64,000 nucleotides of DNA from an uncultured Lachnospiraceae bacterium (GTDB lineage Bacteria > Bacillota > Clostridia > Lachnospirales > Lachnospiraceae): NCBI GenBank assembly GCA_910578555.1, contig CAJTPS010000020.1:4768-68767 (forward strand), read 5' to 3'. Each line of letters starts with the position of its first letter. The first letter of the stretch is position 1. Made by a program: the position numbers and the translations under genes. The notes under the pieces were generated by a model that was not told the DNA's origin, did no database searches, and saw only the letters and a program-made list of their open reading frames with translations. This document shows, piece after piece, positions 43,911 to 53,961 of this stretch.

Positions 43911-46171
43911 AAAAAAGCAGAGCGGTTATTGGTTTGATCGTATTTGCCCTGATACTTGGGCTGCTCGGTTACACGGCAGTGTTCGGTGTGGGAGCGGACA
44001 AGTCCGGTTCGGCTTCCAGCATTAAGCTGGGTCTGGATCTGGCGGGCGGTGTCAGCATCACATACCAGGCTGTGGGGGAAGGGAAGCCGAGCGCAGAGGA
44101 TATGAGCGACACGATTTACAAGCTGCAGCAGCGTGTTGACGGTTACAGCACGGAGGCGCAGGTTTATCAGGAAGGCGATGACAGGATCAATATTGAGATC
44201 CCCGGCGTGACGGATGCCAATGCGATTCTGGAGGAACTTGGTAAGCCGGGCAGTCTGTACTTCATCGCACAGACGGACAGCGCGGGCAATAATAACTATG
44301 AGGCAGGCTACGGTATTGACGCGGACGGCAATCTCGTTCCACAGTATACGTTAAATAAGACGATCGACGAGCTGCTGGCAGACGGTTCCATCGTGCTGAC
44401 AGGTACGGAGGTGGAAGACGCGCAGGCGAGAGCACAGCAGGATTCCATGGGAAACGTGGAGAATGTAGTTGCGCTGACGCTCAATGCGGCAGGTACGGAG
44501 GCTTTCGCGGCAGCCACGCAGAAGGCTTATGACAACGGCGAATCAATCGCAATCTATTATGACGACGATTTCGTCAGCGTGCCGAATGTACAGGCTGTGA
44601 TCACCGACGGTAACGCAGTGATCACCGGACAGGCCAGTGTGGAGGAAGCGCAGCGTATCGCGTCCACGATCCGTATCGGCGGCCTGAAAGTGGAACTGGA
44701 AGAACTGCGTTCCAACGTGGTGGGTGCCCAGCTTGGTTCCGAGGCGATCCATTCCAGTCTGATTGCCGCGGCAGTAGGTTTCGCGCTGGTAATTTTGTTT
44801 ATGATTGCAGTATATTATATTTCCGGTCTGGCGGCGTCTCTGGCGCTCTGCCTGTACGCGGAGTTAATGGTAATTCTGTTGTATGCCTTTGAGGCGACAT
44901 TGACGCTGCCGGGCATCGCCGGTATTATTCTCTCCGTCGGCATGGCGGTGGATGCGAACGTGATTATTTTCGCCCGCATCCGGGAGGAACTTGCTACCGG
45001 CAAGACGGTGCAGTCTTCTATTAAGATCGGTTTCAGTAAGGCGCTGTCGGCGATTCTGGACGGCAACATCACGACCCTGATCGCGGCGCTGGTGCTCTAC
45101 TTTATGGGAAGCGGTACGATCAAGGGATTCTCCATAACGCTTATGCTGGGTATTTTCCTGTCCATGTTTACGGCGCTGTTTGTCACGAAGTTCCTGATCA
45201 ATGCACTGTACGCGGTAGGTGTTCAGAGCGAGAAGGCATACGGTGTCGGTAAAGAGAAGAAAACGATCGACTTCCTGTCTAAGAGAAAAGTGTTCTTCGG
45301 ATTGTCCATAGCGGTGATCCTGATCGGTTTTGTCGTAATGGGTGTCAACAAGTCCCAGATCGATATGCCGCTTAATTACAGCCTGGACTTTGTGGGCGGT
45401 ACTTCTACCACCATGACACTGAATGAGGACATGAGTATCGAAGAAATCGACGCACAGATCGTTCCGATGATTGAGGATATCACAGGTGACGGCAATGTGC
45501 AGACCACGAAGGTGGCAGGTTCCAATCAGGTCATCATTAAGACAAGGACATTGAATGTACAGGAGAGAGAGCAGTTTGCAGACACGATGGTGACGAATTT
45601 CGGCGTGGATGAGAGCAGTATTACGGCGGAAACCATCAGTGCAACCGTCAGTTCCGAGATGCAGTCGGATGCGATCAAGGCCATCGTAGTGGCAACGATC
45701 CTCATGCTGCTGTATATCTGGTTCAGATTTAAGGATATCCGCTTCGGCACAAGTTCCGTGATCGCACTGATCCATGACGTGCTGGTGGTACTGGCATTCT
45801 ACGCGATTGTCAGAATATCCGTGGGTAATACCTTCATTGCATGTATGCTGACGATCGTGGGTTACTCTATCAATGCGACCATCGTAATCTTCGACCGTAT
45901 CCGTGAGAACCTGCGGGATAAGAAAGACAGAGAATCTTTACAGGATATGGTGAATAAGAGTATATCCCAGACGCTGTCGAGAAGTATCTTCACATCCCTG
46001 ACCACGTTCTTTATGGTGGCGGCGCTGGAAGTGTTCGGTGTATCTTCGATCAGAGAGTTTGCATTGCCGTTGATCGCGGGCATTATCTGCGGTACTTACT
46101 CATCAATCTGTCTGACAGGAGCGATGTGGTATGTATTCCGCACGAAGTTCGTGAAGAAGGCGGCGAAATAG
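43907..46171 (+). CDS. secDF: Fused protein translocase subunit SecDF
   Basis: A 754-residue fusion of SecD and SecF, which use the proton gradient to pull proteins through the Sec channel. The SecD half has the KLGLDLAGGVSITYQA motif, a periplasmic-type domain and six helices. The SecF half begins near 450 with SLDFVGGTSTTM. Twelve membrane helices in total are expected. The start ATG overlaps the scfB stop, so peptide maturation and protein export are translationally coupled here. A terminator follows at 46247. Confidence 0.96.
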   Translation: MKKSRAVIGLIVFALILGLLGYTAVFGVGADKSGSASSIKLGLDLAGGVSITYQAVGEGKPSAEDMSDTIYKLQQRVDGYSTEAQVYQEGDDRINIEIPGVTDANAILEELGKPGSLYFIAQTDSAGNNNYEAGYGIDADGNLVPQYTLNKTIDELLADGSIVLTGTEVEDAQARAQQDSMGNVENVVALTLNAAGTEAFAAATQKAYDNGESIAIYYDDDFVSVPNVQAVITDGNAVITGQASVEEAQRIASTIRIGGLKVELEELRSNVVGAQLGSEAIHSSLIAAAVGFALVILFMIAVYYISGLAASLALCLYAELMVILLYAFEATLTLPGIAGIILSVGMAVDANVIIFARIREELATGKTVQSSIKIGFSKALSAILDGNITTLIAALVLYFMGSGTIKGFSITLMLGIFLSMFTALFVTKFLINALYAVGVQSEKAYGVGKEKKTIDFLSKRKVFFGLSIAVILIGFVVMGVNKSQIDMPLNYSLDFVGGTSTTMTLNEDMSIEEIDAQIVPMIEDITGDGNVQTTKVAGSNQVIIKTRTLNVQEREQFADTMVTNFGVDESSITAETISATVSSEMQSDAIKAIVVATILMLLYIWFRFKDIRFGTSSVIALIHDVLVVLAFYAIVRISVGNTFIACMLTIVGYSINATIVIFDRIRENLRDKKDRESLQDMVNKSISQTLSRSIFTSLTTFFMVAALEVFGVSSIREFALPLIAGIICGTYSSICLTGAMWYVFRTKFVKKAAK

Positions 46172-46246
46172 ATCAGAGCAGTTTTAACAGATATCGGTTC
46201 CGACAGTGCGTCCGCGGTGCGGCGGCTGCCGGAAAGAAATGATAAG

Positions 46247-46274
46247 AGGCGTTCTGCGCGGGCAGGACGCCTTT
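46247..46274 (+). terminator. Terminator after secDF
   Basis: AGGCGTTCTGC pairs with GCAGGACGCCT (one G-T), 4-nt loop, then TTTC. Confidence 0.75.
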
Positions 46275-46360
46275 CATAACGCCGTCATGACACCATGCGG
46301 CGCTGCATCCCGGCAGGGTGCAAAGAAACAGGGTACATACAACACAGGAGAAAGGCGGAA

Positions 46361-48148
46361 GTGTCAGTGGCGAAATGGGTAGTAACTGCCAAGGGGGCGG
46401 ATTTCAATCATATAGCGGAGAAATTTCAGATTGATCCGGTGATAGCCAGAATCATTCGCAACAGGGAGATCGTGGGAGACGAGAGCATAGATAAGTTTCT
46501 AAACGGTACGCCCGCGCAGATGTATGATCCGGGGCTGTTGAAGGATGTAGAGAAGGCGGTCCGCATTCTGGAGGACAAGATTGCGCATAAGCTGCCGATA
46601 CGTATCATTGGGGATTATGATATTGACGGAGTATGTTCCGCCTATATCCTGTACGCGGGACTGGATTTTCTGGGCGCGGTCGTGGACACTGTGATTCCGC
46701 ATCGTATTCATGACGGTTACGGAATGAATGACCGTATGATCACGGAGGCGCATGAGGCGGGAATCGATACGATTCTGACATGCGATAACGGGATTGCGGC
46801 CGGAACGCAGATCAATTATGCCCGATCTCTTGGCATGACGGTGGTGGTGACGGATCATCATGAGGTGCCCTATGAACTGCAGGAGGACGGCAGCAGACGG
46901 GAGTGTCCGCCGGCGGCGGATGCGGTGATTGATCCGAAGCAGTCGGACTGCGGCTACCCCTTTGCGGGGATCTGCGGCGCTGTGGTCGCGTATAAGCTGA
47001 TACAGGCGCTGCTTGCCGGACAGACGGGGGAAGGGACGCAGGAACTCCTGCAGGAGCTGCTGGCGTTTGCGGCCTTTGCCACAGTGGGAGATGTGATGGA
47101 ACTGACGGATGAGAACAGGATCATTGTCCGGTACGGGCTGTGTCAGATCGCGCGATCCTCCAACTCAGGTATGCAGGCATTACTGACGGTCAACGGGCTG
47201 CAGGACAAGCCGCTTACGGCATACCATATCGGATTCGTGCTGGGTCCTTGTCTGAATGCGACGGGCAGGCTGGACACGGCATCCAGGGCACTTCAGATGT
47301 TCCAAACGTCCGACCGGGCGGAGGCGGTGACCATTGCCGGAGAATTGAAGGAACTGAACGATAACAGGAAGAATATGACGCTGCAGGGAACCGGTCAGGC
47401 GATCGAGACGATTGAGAACAGTGCGTTGCGGGAGGACCGGGTACTCGTCGTCTATCTGCCGGACTGTCATGAGAGTCTGGCAGGCATCATTGCCGGACGG
47501 CTCAGAGAGCGGTATCATAAGCCGGCGTTCGTACTGACGCGCGCGGAGGACGGGGTGAAAGGCTCCGGGCGCTCCATAGAAGCCTATCATATGTATGATA
47601 AGATGAGTGAATGTAAAGAGTTGTACACGAAGTACGGAGGACACAAGATGGCGGCCGGCGTCTCTATGCCGGAGGAGCATGTGGACAGATTCCGCGCATA
47701 TCTGAACGAGCACTGCGGGCTGACGGCGGCGGATTTTGAGGAGAAGATCTGTATAGACGTGCCTATGCCCATGTCCTATGTGACGCCTGCATTTGTGAAG
47801 CAGCTGGCGGTTCTGGAACCGTTCGGCAACGGCAATCCCAAGCCTGTTTTTGCCCAGAAGGATATCCGACTGATAAAAGGCAGGATACTGGGGAAAAATC
47901 AGAATGTAGGACGGTATACGGTGGAAGATGACGGCGGCAGGCAGTTTGAGATGATCTATTTCGGCAATCTGGAGGTGTGGCATGCTTTTCTTGCGGAGCG
48001 GTTCGGACAGGAGGCGTGTGACGGGCTGTACCGGGGCGCAGGCGGGCAGATGCGCGTCCACGTGATTTATTATCCGGATCTCGACGTATATCAGGGCAGG
48101 GAACGTCTGCAGATGATCATGCAGGATTATGCCGCGACCGGCGGATGA
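46361..48148 (+). CDS. recJ: Single-strand DNA exonuclease RecJ
   Basis: A 5'-3' exonuclease for recombination and repair, 595 residues. The DHH domain carries GDYDIDGVCSAYI, TCDNGIA and VVTDHHEVP. DHHA1 motifs are VKGSGRSIEAY and GGHKMAAG, followed by an OB-type C-terminal domain. GTG 46361 is used because AGGAG lies 10 nt upstream; a GTG at 46367 is also possible. The frame is open to 46295 but without a binding site. It is transcribed separately from secDF. Confidence 0.95.
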   Translation: MSVAKWVVTAKGADFNHIAEKFQIDPVIARIIRNREIVGDESIDKFLNGTPAQMYDPGLLKDVEKAVRILEDKIAHKLPIRIIGDYDIDGVCSAYILYAGLDFLGAVVDTVIPHRIHDGYGMNDRMITEAHEAGIDTILTCDNGIAAGTQINYARSLGMTVVVTDHHEVPYELQEDGSRRECPPAADAVIDPKQSDCGYPFAGICGAVVAYKLIQALLAGQTGEGTQELLQELLAFAAFATVGDVMELTDENRIIVRYGLCQIARSSNSGMQALLTVNGLQDKPLTAYHIGFVLGPCLNATGRLDTASRALQMFQTSDRAEAVTIAGELKELNDNRKNMTLQGTGQAIETIENSALREDRVLVVYLPDCHESLAGIIAGRLRERYHKPAFVLTRAEDGVKGSGRSIEAYHMYDKMSECKELYTKYGGHKMAAGVSMPEEHVDRFRAYLNEHCGLTAADFEEKICIDVPMPMSYVTPAFVKQLAVLEPFGNGNPKPVFAQKDIRLIKGRILGKNQNVGRYTVEDDGGRQFEMIYFGNLEVWHAFLAERFGQEACDGLYRGAGGQMRVHVIYYPDLDVYQGRERLQMIMQDYAATGG

Positions 48149-48215
48149 GAACGTAGCGAAAGCGGTGAGCGGACTGCGAACCAGACCGTCTTATGAGACT
48201 TAGACAGACCAATAC

Positions 48216-48244
48216 AAAAAAGTCCGGGAGGTCCCAGACTTTTT
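48216..48244. terminator. Bidirectional terminator after recJ
   Basis: AAAAAAGTC and GACTTTTT flank a short GC-rich loop with an inner GGG/CCC pairing. Confidence 0.8.
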
Positions 48245-48405
48245 CGTATTTTCTTATGAGGGGGGAGATAGTGAGTTCATCAACTATCTTGATTCTTATC
48301 ATAAGATGTAAATGTGTCTAAAATGTGTTTACTTTGTTATAAAAATATAAAATAGCATTAAGAAAGCTTAAAGAATAAAGAAAAAAAGCAGAATTGCCGC
48401 ATAAG
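48245..48405. other. Non-coding region upstream of murE
   Basis: No gene is apparent. It holds a small hairpin (AGATAGT with ACTATCT, 48268-48290) and an A-rich run before the murE promoter. Confidence 0.6.
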
Positions 48406-48434
48406 TTGAAAAAGAGAGGTTTTCGTGCTATGGT
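48406..48434 (+). promoter_or_regulatory. Promoter of the murE-rsgA gene run
   Basis: TTGAAA (48406-48411), 17 bp, TATGGT (48429-48434). It is followed by a ~75-nt leader with an AGGAGG site. Confidence 0.6.
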
Positions 48435-48511
48435 ATTAGCGTAAAGTGAAATGGCTGGTTTGCAGGGCTTTGGCTTGTGGGTTTGACGGACAGAAAACAG
48501 GAGGTTAATCT

Positions 48512-49978
48512 ATGGCTGTATTAAGAGAGTTACTGACCGGATTCGAATATGAATGCAGTGCGGGTACAACGGACCGGGAAGTGACGGATATTATATATGA
48601 CTCGCGTAAGGTTGTGCCGGGCAGTATGTTTGTCTGCATATCCGGCGCCGTAAGTGACGGGCATGCATATGCCGCGGAAGCGGTGCGGGCGGGAGCCGGC
48701 GTGCTGTTGACGGAGAAAGATGTGGAACTGCCGGAGGGCGCGGATGTGACGGTCGTGCGGGTGAAAGATACCCATTACGCAATGGCGTTCGTGTCGGCGG
48801 CTTTTTTCGGGAATCCGGCACAGGAAATGAAGATTATCGGTATTACGGGCACGAAAGGCAAGACTACCACAACATATCTTGTCAAATCCATACTGGAACA
48901 CGCCGGAAGAAAAGTCGGGCTGATCGGTACGATAGAGATTATCATAGGCGATACCCATATTCATGCGGATCATACGACGCCGGAATCTTATCTGATCCAG
49001 AAGTATTTCAGGCAGATGGCGGATGCCGGATGCGACACGGTGGTGATGGAAGTGTCGTCTCAGGGGCTTATGCTGCACAGGACGCAGGGATTCACTTTTG
49101 ACTTTGGCATCTTTACCAATCTGGAACCGGATCATATAGGCAAGGGCGAACATAAGGACTTTGAGGATTATCTGCACTGTAAGAGTCTGCTCTTTAGACA
49201 GTGCAGGGTCGGGATCGTCAATCATGATGATGCGCATTGGGAGGCGGTCACCGAAGGACATACCTGCACCCTGGAGACATACGGAATCGACACTGCGGCC
49301 GGTCTCAGGGCAGAAAATATTACGTTCTTTCGTGAAGCGGGCAATCTGGGAATGGGATTTGATGTGACCGGACTTATGAACTTCCCGGTACAGATCGCAA
49401 CACCCGGTAAGTTCAGCGTGTACAATGCGCTTACGGCGATCGCAATCTGCAGACATTTCGGTGTACAGGAAGTGGATATTAGGGCGGCGCTGCTGGCGGC
49501 GAAGGTGAAGGGCAGGATCGAGCCGGTGAAAGTGTCGGATTCGTTTACACTGATGATTGATTACGCGCATAATGCCATGGCGCTCAAGAGTCTGCTGGGT
49601 ACGCTGCGGGAGTATCAGCCGCACAGACTGGTCTGTCTCTTCGGGTGCGGCGGTAACCGTGCCAGATCGAGGCGGTACGAGATGGGGGAGGTCAGCGGCC
49701 GGATGGCGGATCTGACGATTATCACTTCCGATAATCCGCGGACGGAGGAACCGCAGGCTATTATCGATGATATCAAGACGGGAATCAGCAGGACGGACGG
49801 CCAATATGTCGAGATCTGTGACAGGAAGGAAGCGATTGCCTACGCCATATCCCACGGAGAGCCGGGAGACATTATTGTGCTGGCGGGTAAGGGACACGAG
49901 GACTATCAGGAAATCAACGGCGTCAAGTATCCGATGGATGAGCGGGTGCTGATTCAGGAGATTCTGGAAGGCAGGTAA
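48512..49978 (+). CDS. murE: UDP-MurNAc-tripeptide synthetase MurE
   Basis: A 488-residue Mur ligase adding the third residue of the peptidoglycan stem peptide. The ATP loop is GITGTKGKTTTTYL, the carbamylated-lysine region is FEDYLHCKSLLF, and the substrate motif is DNPRTEEP. The DNPR form is the one known for meso-diaminopimelate ligases, so a DAP-type wall is expected. ATG 48512 has AGGAGG 7 nt upstream. It heads a ten-gene run on the same strand; priA follows by 97 bp. Confidence 0.95.
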   Translation: MAVLRELLTGFEYECSAGTTDREVTDIIYDSRKVVPGSMFVCISGAVSDGHAYAAEAVRAGAGVLLTEKDVELPEGADVTVVRVKDTHYAMAFVSAAFFGNPAQEMKIIGITGTKGKTTTTYLVKSILEHAGRKVGLIGTIEIIIGDTHIHADHTTPESYLIQKYFRQMADAGCDTVVMEVSSQGLMLHRTQGFTFDFGIFTNLEPDHIGKGEHKDFEDYLHCKSLLFRQCRVGIVNHDDAHWEAVTEGHTCTLETYGIDTAAGLRAENITFFREAGNLGMGFDVTGLMNFPVQIATPGKFSVYNALTAIAICRHFGVQEVDIRAALLAAKVKGRIEPVKVSDSFTLMIDYAHNAMALKSLLGTLREYQPHRLVCLFGCGGNRARSRRYEMGEVSGRMADLTIITSDNPRTEEPQAIIDDIKTGISRTDGQYVEICDRKEAIAYAISHGEPGDIIVLAGKGHEDYQEINGVKYPMDERVLIQEILEGR

Positions 49979-50075
49979 GCGCAGCCCCCGGGTGCAGAGC
50001 ACAAGCGCCAGGCTGGTAAGATAGACCGCGGATACGGGGTATAAGCGGCGGGACAGAAGATAAGAAGGAGACGGC

Positions 50076-52337
50076 ATGGCAGCAAAATATGCGGACGTTA
50101 TCATTGATATCTCCCATGAGAAAGTAGACAGACCTTTTCAATATAAGATACCTCAGGAATTGTCGGACGCCGTATGTGCCGGGGTGCGGGTTCATGTGCC
50201 CTTCGGCAGGGGCAACCGGGATCAGACGGGTTACGTGGTGGAACTGTCCGATCAGCCGGATTATCCGGAGGAGAAGATGAAGAGCATCACGTCGGTGGAT
50301 GATCTTGGTATCACCGCGCAGAGTATTCAGATCAGGACTGCCTATTGGATGAAAAGGCAGTATGGCGCAACCATGATTGCGGCGCTCAAGACGGTTCTTC
50401 CCGTAAAACAGAAATTAAAGCAGCTTGAGCGGAAGAAGGTTACCGGATGTATGCCGGCGGCTGAACTGCTCGCGCTGGCGGAACGGTGCGAGGGAAAACA
50501 TCAGCCGGCTAAAGCCAGGGTGCTGCGCGCACTGGCGGAGGAAGAACTGCTTCCCTATGAGTTGATCCGGCAGAAACTGAATGTGTCGCCGGCTACTTTG
50601 CAGGCGCTTCAGAGACAGGGGTGCCTTCGTATTGAGACAGAGAGCCTGTACCGGAATCCTGTCAAGCCGGTTCTGGAGAAAGAACAGAGGGTCGCATTGA
50701 GTGACACGCAGCAGCATATTATCGATGATGTTCTGCAGGATTACAGAGCGGGCTGTGCCGGGACCTATCTGCTCCACGGGGTCACCGGAAGCGGTAAGAC
50801 AGAGGTATATCTTGGAGTGATCGAGCAGATGATCGCTATGGGGAAGCAGGCGATCGTGCTGATACCGGAGATTGCGCTTACTTACCAGACGCTGCTTCGT
50901 TTCTATAAGAGATTCGGGGACCGGGTGTCGGTAATGAATTCGACGCTTTCTATGGGAGAGAGATATGACCAGATCAGACGGGCGGAGGATGGAGAGATCG
51001 ATGTGATCATAGGACCTCGCTCGGCGCTTTTTACACCGTTTCCCAATCTGGGCGTGATCGTGGTGGACGAGGAGCATGAGGGCAGTTATAAGAGTGAATC
51101 CATGCCGAAGTACCATGCCAGAGAGACGGCGGTCTATATTGCCTCCATGCAGCATGCAGCTGTGATACTGGGTTCTGCGACGCCTTCCATGGAGGCGTAT
51201 TATCGTGCGGGAAAGGGAGAATACAAGCTGTATGAGATGTTAGACAGGCATGGGAACAGCACTCTTCCTGACGTATACACCATAGATTTACGGGAAGAAT
51301 TAAAACAGGGAAACCGCTCCGTATTCAGCAGGAAACTGCGGGAACTGATGGAACAGAGGCTTGCTGCGGGAGAGCAGACCATACTCTTCCTGAACAGGCG
51401 GGGATATGCGGGTTTTATCTCCTGCAGGGCATGCGGGCATGTGATGAAGTGTCCGCACTGTGATGTTTCTCTTTCCGAACACAGGGGTGGTATGTTAATA
51501 TGTCATTATTGCGGATATGAGGAGCGCAGGCCGGCGAAGTGCCCGGAATGCGGTTCCGGATATCTGATGGGATTTAAGGCGGGCACCGAGCAGATCGAGG
51601 AGGCGCTGCACAGAGAGTTCCCGGATGCGCGTGTGCTGCGTATGGATGCCGACACCACCAGAAAGAAGGAAAGCTATGAGCAGATCCTGTCAGCCTTTGC
51701 GGATGAACAGGCGGATATTCTTGTGGGGACACAGATGATCGTGAAGGGACATGATTTCCCGAACGTGACGCTGGTGGGGGTTCTGGCGGCGGATCTGTCG
51801 CTGAACCGCAACGACTACCGCGCGGGAGAACGCACCTTTCAGCTGCTGACGCAGGCGGCAGGTCGCGCCGGCAGAGGGGATAAGAAGGGCGAGGTGGTCA
51901 TACAGACTTATCAGCCGGAACACTACAGCATCGTACATGCGGCAAAGCAGGATTACGGCGCTTTCTACGAGGAAGAAATTACCTACCGGGATCTTATGAG
52001 CTATCCGCCGGTATCGCATATGCTGGCCGTGCTGATCACGTCTTCCGATCAGGATGAGGGCAGGAAGCTGTGCGAGGAAATGACTGATATAGTCAATAAG
52101 AGGTGTGTCGAAGACAGGGGAACGAACGATACGGTACAGGACACAGTACAGGTGATTGGACCGGCAGAGGCAGCGATCAGCAGGATCAACGATCTGTACA
52201 GGCATGTTTTTTATGTGAAACACGCAGACTATCAGAGACTGGTAGGGATCAAGGACATACTAGAGCTTTTCTGCAAAGAAAAGGAACTGCGGAATCTGAC
52301 GGTTCAGTATGATTTCGATCCCATGAATACATATTGA
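50076..52337 (+). CDS. priA: Primosomal helicase PriA
   Basis: A 753-residue 3'-5' helicase for replication restart. Landmarks are Walker A GVTGSGKTEVY, the DEEH box VVDEEHEGSYKSE, and the zinc-binding cysteines in CRACGHVMKCPHCDVSLSEH and CHYCGYE...CPECGSG. Motif V/VI (AADLSLNRNDYRAGERTFQL, TQAAGRAGRG) follows. It begins after AAGGAG at 50076. def follows by 24 bp, the usual Firmicutes order. Confidence 0.97.
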   Translation: MAAKYADVIIDISHEKVDRPFQYKIPQELSDAVCAGVRVHVPFGRGNRDQTGYVVELSDQPDYPEEKMKSITSVDDLGITAQSIQIRTAYWMKRQYGATMIAALKTVLPVKQKLKQLERKKVTGCMPAAELLALAERCEGKHQPAKARVLRALAEEELLPYELIRQKLNVSPATLQALQRQGCLRIETESLYRNPVKPVLEKEQRVALSDTQQHIIDDVLQDYRAGCAGTYLLHGVTGSGKTEVYLGVIEQMIAMGKQAIVLIPEIALTYQTLLRFYKRFGDRVSVMNSTLSMGERYDQIRRAEDGEIDVIIGPRSALFTPFPNLGVIVVDEEHEGSYKSESMPKYHARETAVYIASMQHAAVILGSATPSMEAYYRAGKGEYKLYEMLDRHGNSTLPDVYTIDLREELKQGNRSVFSRKLRELMEQRLAAGEQTILFLNRRGYAGFISCRACGHVMKCPHCDVSLSEHRGGMLICHYCGYEERRPAKCPECGSGYLMGFKAGTEQIEEALHREFPDARVLRMDADTTRKKESYEQILSAFADEQADILVGTQMIVKGHDFPNVTLVGVLAADLSLNRNDYRAGERTFQLLTQAAGRAGRGDKKGEVVIQTYQPEHYSIVHAAKQDYGAFYEEEITYRDLMSYPPVSHMLAVLITSSDQDEGRKLCEEMTDIVNKRCVEDRGTNDTVQDTVQVIGPAEAAISRINDLYRHVFYVKHADYQRLVGIKDILELFCKEKELRNLTVQYDFDPMNTY

Positions 52338-52361
52338 CAAGGAAGAAGGAGAGAGGAAAGT

Positions 52362-52847
52362 ATGGCAATCAGAAAGATCAGAGAAATCGGAGATCCGGTA
52401 TTGACAAAGAAATGTAAGGAAGTGACGGAAATAACCCCGAGAGTGCAGGAACTGATAGACGATATGTTTGAGACGCTGTACGAAGCGGACGGTGTAGGGC
52501 TTGCCGCACCGCAGGTGGGGATACTGAAGAGAATCGTGGTGATCGACGTCACCGGAGAGGATCCGATTCTGCTCATCAATCCGAAGCTGATGGAAACGAG
52601 CGGAGAGCAGGAAGGCTATGAGGGATGCTTAAGCGTTCCCGGCAAGAGCGGCAAGGTGACCCGGCCGAACTATGCTAAAGTCATGGCCTATGATGAGAAT
52701 ATGAATGCATTTGAACTGGAGGGAACGGAACTGCTGGCCAGAGCGATCTGTCATGAGCTGGATCATCTGGACGGACAGCTGTACGTGGAGAGAGTGAAAG
52801 GACCGCTTGTGGATACGACGGAACTGATGGAAGAAGAGGAGGAGTGA
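52362..52847 (+). CDS. def: Peptide deformylase
   Basis: Removes the formyl group from nascent proteins; 161 residues, type 1. The three metal motifs are GVGLAAPQVG, EGCLSVPG and HELDHLDG. ATG 52362 follows GAGAGG. Adjacent to fmt, which adds the formyl group to initiator tRNA. Confidence 0.97.
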   Translation: MAIRKIREIGDPVLTKKCKEVTEITPRVQELIDDMFETLYEADGVGLAAPQVGILKRIVVIDVTGEDPILLINPKLMETSGEQEGYEGCLSVPGKSGKVTRPNYAKVMAYDENMNAFELEGTELLARAICHELDHLDGQLYVERVKGPLVDTTELMEEEEE

Positions 52848-52854
52848 GACCTGC

Positions 52855-53820
52855 ATGAAAATTGTATTTATGGGAACTCCTGATTTTGCCGTGGACGCTT
52901 TGGAGGCGCTTATAGAAGCAGGACATCAGATTCTGGCGGTGGTGACGCAGCCGGATAAACCGAAAGGTCGGGGCAAAGAGGTTCAGATGACACCGGTCAA
53001 AATGTGCGCGGTGTCGCATGGTATCCCGGTATTTCAGCCGGTTAAGGTCAAGGAAGCGGAGGCGGTGGAAGTGCTCAGGGGCTATGGCGCAGACGTCTTC
53101 GTCGTGGCGGCATTCGGACAGATTCTGTCGGAGGAGATCCTGCATATGCCCCGCTATGGCTGCGTGAATATTCATGCCTCCCTTCTGCCTAAATACAGGG
53201 GCGCAGGACCGATCCAGTGGGCGGTTATAAACGGGGAGAAGAAGACCGGCGTCACGATTATGCAGATGGATAAAGGAATAGATACCGGCGATATGTGGAT
53301 GAAGACAGAGATTGCCATCGACCCGCATGAGACCGGCGACAGTCTGCATGATAAACTGGCGCAGGCGGGTGCGAGACTGATCGTGGAGGCGCTGCCGAAG
53401 ATTGAAAGCGGGGAGATCAAGCCTGTAAAACAGAACGACGACGAGTCGTGTTATGCGAAGATGCTGCATAAATCCATGGGCAGGATCGACTGGCAGCAGA
53501 GTGCGGTAAAACTGGACTGCCTGATCCGCGGTCTCATCTCATGGCCGGGCGCGTCCACTGTTTTCAGGGGCAAAAACCTTAAGATATGGAAGGAAGAGCC
53601 GGTGACTGACAAGGAACTGCCGGAGAGGAATTTGATGGAGCAGCTGCAGGATGCGCAGCCCGGCACGGTGACTGCCGTGGCAAAAGATGCATTCTATGTG
53701 CAGACCGGTGAGGGTATACTGAAGATCAGCGCGGTGCAGCCGGAAGGGAAGAAACGCATGGAGGTTAAGGATTTCCTGCTGGGATATCCTGTAAAAGCGG
53801 GAGAGAGGCTAGGAATGTAG
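52855..53820 (+). CDS. fmt: Methionyl-tRNA formyltransferase
   Basis: Formylates initiator Met-tRNA; 321 residues. The N-terminal Rossmann domain has VFMGTPDFAV and the formyl-folate-binding, catalytic region NIHASLLPKYRGAGPIQWAV. The Fmt C-terminal OB domain ends the protein. It starts 7 bp after def. Element A copy 2 lies between fmt and the next gene. Confidence 0.97.
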   Translation: MKIVFMGTPDFAVDALEALIEAGHQILAVVTQPDKPKGRGKEVQMTPVKMCAVSHGIPVFQPVKVKEAEAVEVLRGYGADVFVVAAFGQILSEEILHMPRYGCVNIHASLLPKYRGAGPIQWAVINGEKKTGVTIMQMDKGIDTGDMWMKTEIAIDPHETGDSLHDKLAQAGARLIVEALPKIESGEIKPVKQNDDESCYAKMLHKSMGRIDWQQSAVKLDCLIRGLISWPGASTVFRGKNLKIWKEEPVTDKELPERNLMEQLQDAQPGTVTAVAKDAFYVQTGEGILKISAVQPEGKKRMEVKDFLLGYPVKAGERLGM

Positions 53821-53858
53821 AATGCCCGAAAGACAGGCATGATACGTACAAATTTGTG

Positions 53859-53961
53859 CCGGAGCGTCACAAATTTGTCTGACGGCAGACGCAGATATGA
53901 AATTTGCGGCTTTGCATCGGCAAAGACATGTCCGTTGTCACGTAAACGCTCCGGAATGGAG
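53859..53961 (+). repeat. Element A, copy 2: inverted-repeat element ending in a Shine-Dalgarno
   Basis: 103 bp, starting CCGGAGCGTCACAAATTTGT and ending ACGCTCCGGAATGGAG, exactly as copy 1 at 619-700. It carries ~20 additional bases in the centre. Its GGAG is 6 nt from the ATG of the next gene, the same spacing as in copy 1. Confidence 0.85.

Noticed and set aside
44864..45775. A 303-codon minus-strand frame
   Set aside because: Antisense to secDF; His/Arg/Asp-rich translation with no domain.
48530..50104. A 524-codon open frame on the minus strand across murE
   Set aside because: It lies fully antisense to a well-supported murE with clear motifs, has no ribosome binding site and its translation is His/Arg/Leu-rich, typical of the opposite strand of a GC-biased gene.
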